Assembly (NCBI GenBank): GCA_030640695.1
Contig: DAOWIX010000112.1
Location: 1-8,988 of the forward strand
Direction of reading: 5' to 3'
Source of the DNA: Deltaproteobacteria bacterium
GTDB taxonomy: Bacteria > Desulfobacterota > Anaeroferrophillalia > Anaeroferrophillales > Tharpellaceae
DNA length: 8,988 nt
Part shown: positions 5,569-8,988 of the stretch, piece after piece
How the letters are laid out: every line of letters starts with the position of its first letter
Numbering within the stretch: the first letter of the stretch is position 1
Position numbers and translations under genes: made by a program
The notes under the pieces: generated by a model
Seen by the model: only the letters and a program-made list of their open reading frames with translations
Databases searched by the model: none
What the model was told of the DNA's origin: nothing

Positions 5569-7511
5569 TACTCACTCTCATTTTTCTCCGTCAAAGGTTC
5601 TACACCCTGATCGGGAATCATCTCCGGCGGAGAGACGCGCCGTACCGCATCGTACTCGGGTGGGCAGACATAGACACACTCGCCACACTTGACACACTTC
5701 TCCTGATCGATCGCTTTTTTGCGATTACTGGTCGTAAAGATTGCATCGGTCGGACAACAGGCGACACAAGCATCACAACCCCGGGCACATGGTTCAAGAT
5801 CGATATAGAAGGCGATCAAAGGACGACACATTTTGGCCGGACAGCGTTTCTCCTCGATATGCGCCACATACTCATCACGAAAAAAGCGCAAGGTTGTCAG
5901 AACCGGATTGGGAGCGGTTTTCCCCAGACTACAGAGTGAGCCTTTGATTATAGCCTGACTGAGCTCTTCCAGATCGGCCAACTCCTCCATACGGCCTTCG
6001 CCAACCGTAATCGACTTTAAGATTTCACGTAAATGGCGGGTACCAATCCGGCAAAAGGTACATTTGCCACACGATTCACCTTGCGTAAAATCGGTAAAAT
6101 AGCGGGCCACCTCGACCATGCAGGTATCCTCATTCATGACTACCAGGCCGCCGGAGCCCATCATCGCGCCAACCTTTTTCAGTGAGTCAAAATCAATTAT
6201 CGTATCCATCAGAGAGGCCGGCAAACAACCTCCGGAAGGGCCGCCAATCTGCACCGCTTTGAGCTCTTTACCATCCTTAATCCCGCCGCAGATATCAACC
6301 ACCAGATGTTCCAGGGTGACCCCCATGGGAACTTCAACCAGACCCGGATATTCGACCTCACCGACCACTGAAAAAATTGCGGTTCCTGGACTCTCCTCGG
6401 TACCAATAGAGCGAAACCACTGATGACCATTGCGGATTATCGAGGGCACCGTGGAGAGGGTTTTAACATTATTGATGACCGTCGGCAGACCATTCAGACC
6501 AGCAACCGCAGGGTAAGGAGGTCGGGGCTGCGGCATGCCCCGGTTACCGGCAAGCGATTCGATTAAAGCGGTCTCTTCACCACAAACAAAAGCGCCGGAA
6601 CCCTGAAAAACTGAAACCTCAAGCGAGAAATCACTACCCATAATATCAGCTCCAAGGAGGTTCTTCTCCTGGGCTTCAACAATCGCTCTCTCCATAATTT
6701 TAACTGCCAGCGGATACTCGGCCCGAATATAGAGCAAAGCCCGCTCGGCCCCGACCGCCAGGGCCGCCAGAGCCAGACCTTCGAGAACCTGATGCGGGTT
6801 ACTCTCAAGCAGGGTTCGATCCATGTAGGCACCGGGATCACCCTCATCACCGTTGCAGATAACCAGTTTGGAAGATTTCTCAATCCCCCGAGCAATCTTC
6901 CATTTTCGGCCAGCCGGAAAACCAGCTCCACCCCGTCCACGTAGATTGGCAGCCATAACCTCATCGAGCACCCAAGCCCCGCCTTTTTCAAGCCCTTGAG
7001 CCAAGGAAGAGTAACCGCCGACCGCTAAAAAAGAGTCGATATCTTCAGGGTCAATCAGACCACAATGCTCCATCACTACCCGATTTTCATAGAGATAGCG
7101 TGGATAATCCATGAGCGTCGGGAAATTTTCATCAGCCTCTAAAGATCCGATCAGATATTCATAACAGGGATCGCTACCATCTTTGAGAAAGGAGCGAACT
7201 AAGATTCCGGCCTCACCGGCCCCAATTTTTTGATAGAGAAGTGGCGGAAAACCGGGATTTTGAATAATCACCAGAGGTTCCGCGTAACAGTGCCCGAGAC
7301 AACCAACCTTTTCAATCCTGGCCTCAATGCCATTTTCTTTCAGAACCGTTTCGAATCCGGCAATCGTTTCCAGAGCCCCAGCCGCCAAGCCACAAGTTGC
7401 ACAACCAACATAGATTACCGGTATCGGTGACTCTTTCAACTCTTTAACCCGGCCTTGGGCCCGCTCAGCCTGCACCATCAGATGCTCTTTGGGACTATTG
7501 GGACTCTTCAT
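5568..7511 (-). CDS. nuoF: NuoF/HydB/HndC-type NAD(P)H-binding flavoprotein subunit with extra Fe-S domains
   Basis: 647 residues; oxidises or reduces NAD(P) through FMN. Order of domains: a thioredoxin-like [2Fe-2S]-type domain (30-110) with C37, C40, C71 and C75, close to HndB in wording (TCGLAAGA, GCLGHCYAEPLV); the FMN/NADH-binding core (about 140-440) with GRGGAGFPAGRKW (192-204) and GSGAFVCGEETALIESLAG (304-322); the N3-type [4Fe-4S] site C481/C484/C487/C527; then CPAKMC (557-562) and a C-terminal ferredoxin segment with C575/C579/C582/C586 and C606/C609/C612/C616. This layout is that of HydB/HndC in multimeric, sometimes electron-bifurcating enzymes, rather than of respiratory complex I NuoF, which lacks the flanking domains. 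The start ATG 7511 is fixed by AGGTGAG at 7514-7520 and overlaps the NuoE-like gene by 17 bases. No quinone- or proton-pumping complex I genes are seen. Confidence 0.95.
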   Translation of the reverse strand: MKSPNSPKEHLMVQAERAQGRVKELKESPIPVIYVGCATCGLAAGALETIAGFETVLKENGIEARIEKVGCLGHCYAEPLVIIQNPGFPPLLYQKIGAGEAGILVRSFLKDGSDPCYEYLIGSLEADENFPTLMDYPRYLYENRVVMEHCGLIDPEDIDSFLAVGGYSSLAQGLEKGGAWVLDEVMAANLRGRGGAGFPAGRKWKIARGIEKSSKLVICNGDEGDPGAYMDRTLLESNPHQVLEGLALAALAVGAERALLYIRAEYPLAVKIMERAIVEAQEKNLLGADIMGSDFSLEVSVFQGSGAFVCGEETALIESLAGNRGMPQPRPPYPAVAGLNGLPTVINNVKTLSTVPSIIRNGHQWFRSIGTEESPGTAIFSVVGEVEYPGLVEVPMGVTLEHLVVDICGGIKDGKELKAVQIGGPSGGCLPASLMDTIIDFDSLKKVGAMMGSGGLVVMNEDTCMVEVARYFTDFTQGESCGKCTFCRIGTRHLREILKSITVGEGRMEELADLEELSQAIIKGSLCSLGKTAPNPVLTTLRFFRDEYVAHIEEKRCPAKMCRPLIAFYIDLEPCARGCDACVACCPTDAIFTTSNRKKAIDQEKCVKCGECVYVCPPEYDAVRRVSPPEMIPDQGVEPLTEKNESE

Positions 7512-8064
7512 TTCTCACCTGCTCACGCGCCGCCATCTCTTTACGTACCTCAATCTCAGTGATAACTCCCTCAACCTTGCTCGGAGTCACGTAAGCTTCG
7601 ACCTTTTCGCCAACAACTACAGCCGGAGCCAATGCACAACAGCCAATACAGGCAACCCGTTCCAGACTGTACTCGCGATCGTCAGAGGTCTCCCCCTCTT
7701 TAATCTGCAGACGCCTTTCAAAGTTTTCCAGAAGAATCTCGCCACCTTTTACATGACAGGCAGTACCAAGACAAACCTTGATCGGGTTTCGACCCGGAGG
7801 GTTAAAACGAAACTGATTATAAAATGTCGCAATGCCATAAACCTTAGAGATAGTTGTCTGGACATGATCGGCAACCATGTCCAGAGCGAGGCGGGGCAGA
7901 TAGCCATGTTTTCCCTGAATTTCCTGCAAAATTGGAATAAGTTGAGAGATATCCCGTGAAAAAGTCAGCAATTCATCAACCACCGCCCGCAAGATGTTAT
8001 ATTCCTCTTCATCGACGGCCGCCCTCTCAGTCTCGTTCAGAGCAGCCAGTAATTGATCGAGCAT
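7495..8064 (-). CDS. nuoE: NuoE/HoxE-type [2Fe-2S] subunit of a diaphorase
   Basis: 189 residues. A helical N-terminal region (about 20-90, with ILQEIQGKHGYLPRLALDMVADHV and VYGIATFYNQF) precedes a thioredoxin-like domain binding one [2Fe-2S] cluster through C98-x4-C103 (VCLGTACHVKG) and C139-x3-C143 (ACIGCCALAPAVVVGE). Both are the standard NuoE/24-kDa signatures, with no ligand missing. In complex I and in HydABC/Hnd/Hox enzymes this subunit sits beside the flavin subunit. The last 20 residues are charged and may be an extension caused by the 17-base overlap with the next gene. The start ATG 8064 has GAGGAG at 8076-8081, 11 bases away, a rather long spacing; no better start is visible. The gene lies 19 bases after the Cys-rich gene. 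Confidence 0.95.
   Translation of the reverse strand: MLDQLLAALNETERAAVDEEEYNILRAVVDELLTFSRDISQLIPILQEIQGKHGYLPRLALDMVADHVQTTISKVYGIATFYNQFRFNPPGRNPIKVCLGTACHVKGGEILLENFERRLQIKEGETSDDREYSLERVACIGCCALAPAVVVGEKVEAYVTPSKVEGVITEIEVRKEMAAREQVRNEESQ
7514..7520 (-). promoter_or_regulatory. Ribosome binding site of the NuoF-like gene
   Basis: AGGTGAG lies two bases before ATG 7511, inside the end of the NuoE-like gene. It decides the start and confirms that the 17-base overlap is real rather than an over-extended call. Confidence 0.7.
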
Positions 8065-8083
8065 TTTCTCGTTTTCTCCTCAT

Positions 8084-8749
8084 CTAAAAAAAATCATAGA
8101 GTGATTGGATCTGTCGTTTAGCCAGAAACACCCGACATTTATCTGCTAAAGCCCGCAATCTCTGTCGCAAAGTCGATAGCTCTCGAGCAACTTCATCCTG
8201 GTCATCATAGCTAATTGTCGCCAGACATCTGTATATAAAGAGAAAATCGTGTTCCGGGCCGACCAAACTATGATCTCCACCACAAACCGCAAGCAGATCG
8301 CTCCGCATCGGTGGACAGATAAAGTTGATACAGAGGGGGCCTTTTAAATCTCCCAGAAGACAACCTTTAGCGCTAAAATAGAGACAATGGGCTCCCTTAA
8401 CCTGAACCCCGTCCCGATGTCGGCGAAAAGTGTAACTGCCACCGCTGGAGATTGACTGCTCTAATTTATGCTTCCGCTCAAGCTGTAATTCAGTGATAAT
8501 TTCAGGGGCGAGGCAAGCTCGTTCCGAACTCTCTCCCTCAAGGCGAAAGATATCTCCAGCCCCACGATGACAGCAACCGGGATAGACCCCCTCAAGCAGA
8601 TCAATCGACTCTTCAATCGCTTCGGGCAAGCGCCCGATCACCTGTTGGCAATTACGGCAATAGTCTCCCAGATAAGTGAAAAAGAAAGGATTGAGGCAAC
8701 CGACCACCTCTTTATAGGCCGCCAAACGCCACTCATTATTGACCGACAA
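8084..8749 (-). CDS. Uncharacterised cysteine-rich protein, possible metal or Fe-S binder
   Basis: 221 residues with 13 cysteines; I do not recognise the family with certainty. The pattern includes YCRNC (30-34), GCCHRGAG (58-65), C79, then HCLYFSAKGCLLGD (121-134) and PLCINFICPP (138-147). The second half vaguely follows the layout of YkgJ-type zinc/iron-chelating proteins (a short Cys-x7-Cys hairpin, then a Pro-Cys-x4-Cys segment), but this is a weak resemblance. There is no signal peptide or membrane segment, so it is likely cytoplasmic. The C-terminal 40 residues look helical and basic. The start is TTG at 8749 with AGGAG at 8762-8766, 12 bases upstream; there is no ATG in frame nearby and a stop lies nine codons before. 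As first gene of the diaphorase operon, 19 bases before the NuoE-like gene, it may help cluster assembly or be a redox partner; both ideas are inference. Confidence 0.8.
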   Translation of the reverse strand: MSVNNEWRLAAYKEVVGCLNPFFFTYLGDYCRNCQQVIGRLPEAIEESIDLLEGVYPGCCHRGAGDIFRLEGESSERACLAPEIITELQLERKHKLEQSISSGGSYTFRRHRDGVQVKGAHCLYFSAKGCLLGDLKGPLCINFICPPMRSDLLAVCGGDHSLVGPEHDFLFIYRCLATISYDDQDEVARELSTLRQRLRALADKCRVFLAKRQIQSLYDFF

Positions 8750-8761
8750 AGAAAATGTATT

Positions 8762-8766
8762 CTCCT
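8762..8766 (-). promoter_or_regulatory. Shine-Dalgarno AGGAG for the Cys-rich gene (TTG start)
   Basis: The only strong Shine-Dalgarno sequence near the 5' end of this gene. It is 12 bases from TTG 8749, longer than usual, but no ATG, GTG or other TTG in the same frame fits better, because TGA at 8774-8776 closes the frame upstream. Confidence 0.5.
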
Positions 8767-8801
8767 GGTAAACTCATGCGATTATTCATATTTGCCGATA
8801 A

Positions 8802-8830
8802 CAGCTAGCCGACCATCGATTGTTTGTCAA
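8802..8830 (-). promoter_or_regulatory. Candidate sigma-70 promoter of the diaphorase operon
   Basis: A perfect -35 hexamer TTGACA (8825-8830) stands 76 bases before the TTG start. At 17 bases the -10 would be TAGCTG (8802-8807), a poor match, so the call rests mainly on the -35. An alternative is TATAAA at 8835-8840 as a -10, which lacks a matching -35. Confidence 0.3.
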
Positions 8831-8860
8831 GATTTTTATAACTCATATCGTAACTATTCA

Positions 8861-8888
8861 GACAGACTCCAACTTTGGCTGGTCTGTC
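8861..8888. promoter_or_regulatory. Interrupted inverted repeat upstream of the promoter region
   Basis: Perfect 7-bp arms GACAGAC (8861-8867) and GTCTGTC (8882-8888) flank an inner CCAA/TTGG pair (8869-8878). It lies about 30 bases upstream of TTGACA, a position suited to an activator site. On the plus strand it is followed by ATTTTT and could act as a weak terminator for a convergent transcript, though no plus-strand gene ends here. Confidence 0.4.
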
Positions 8889-8988
8889 GTCATTTTTCCC
8901 GATTCTAATAAAAAACCTCCAAAACTCCTTAAACAACCATAAGGAAACCTATAACCACTGGCACTCTTAATTTAATAAGAACCAATTT

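Larger units (their letters stand above)
8750..8988. other. Intergenic leader upstream of the diaphorase operon
   Basis: 239 bases with no convincing gene on either strand. It is AT-rich and holds a TTGACA hexamer, a TATAAA hexamer (8835-8840 on the minus strand) and an interrupted inverted repeat (8861-8888). Beyond 8900 I see no gene end, so the neighbour on that side lies outside the window. Confidence 0.7.

Noticed and set aside
8736..8789. Seventeen-codon upstream frame (MNNRMSLPGEYIFFVGQ) overlapping the start of the Cys-rich gene
   Set aside because: No Shine-Dalgarno before its ATG and nothing attenuator-like in content. Its overlap with the TTG start is noted but is not enough to call a leader peptide.
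8858..8893. Eleven-codon minus-strand frame MTTDQPKLESV over the inverted repeat
   Set aside because: Short, with no convincing ribosome binding site; a frame of this length is expected by chance.
8958..8975. TGGCAC on the plus strand as a sigma-54 -24 element
   Set aside because: The -12 position is AT-only and lacks the GC dinucleotide required by sigma-54, and no plus-strand gene is visible downstream in the window.

Overview
The window reads as chromosomal DNA from an anaerobic Gram-negative bacterium. A Desulfobacterota/Desulfuromonadia-like host is my best guess, based on the iron-sulfur-rich diaphorase and the overall gene content rather than on any taxonomic marker. All seven complete genes and one partial gene lie on the minus strand, so transcription runs from high to low coordinates. 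I see no rRNA, tRNA, CRISPR array, insertion sequence or phage gene.

Region 1 (8988 down to 2683) looks like one operon. A 239-base leader holds a TTGACA hexamer and a 28-bp interrupted inverted repeat. It is followed by a 13-cysteine protein I do not recognise, then three tightly packed redox genes: a NuoE/HoxE-type [2Fe-2S] subunit, a NuoF-type flavoprotein with an added N-terminal [2Fe-2S]-type domain and a C-terminal ferredoxin domain, and a HoxU-type (NuoG N-terminal) iron-sulfur protein. Together they form a soluble NAD(P)H diaphorase like that of HydABC/Hnd/Hox hydrogenases or NAD-linked formate dehydrogenases, but no catalytic hydrogenase or formate dehydrogenase subunit is in view. 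Eighteen bases further on is a 722-residue fusion of a PlsC-type acyltransferase and an alpha/beta-hydrolase domain whose whole catalytic triad appears to be replaced.

Region 2 (2682-2470) is a 213-base AT-rich gap with a 32-bp near-perfect palindrome, the most obvious regulatory candidate in the window.

Region 3 (2469 down to 1) is a second tight cluster: a short 2,3-bisphosphoglycerate-dependent phosphoglycerate mutase, an acylphosphatase, and a large protein cut by the window edge. That protein joins an intact RadC-like JAMM (JAB) domain to a DinG/XPD-type iron-sulfur helicase. A perfect 13-bp tandem duplication sits at the junction between the last two genes and appears to have split an ancestral ATGA stop/start overlap.

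The items most worth following up are the JAMM-helicase fusion, the triad-less acyltransferase/hydrolase fusion at the end of a redox operon, the diaphorase without a visible partner (with an altered cluster-ligand motif in its HoxU-like subunit), and the intergenic palindrome.
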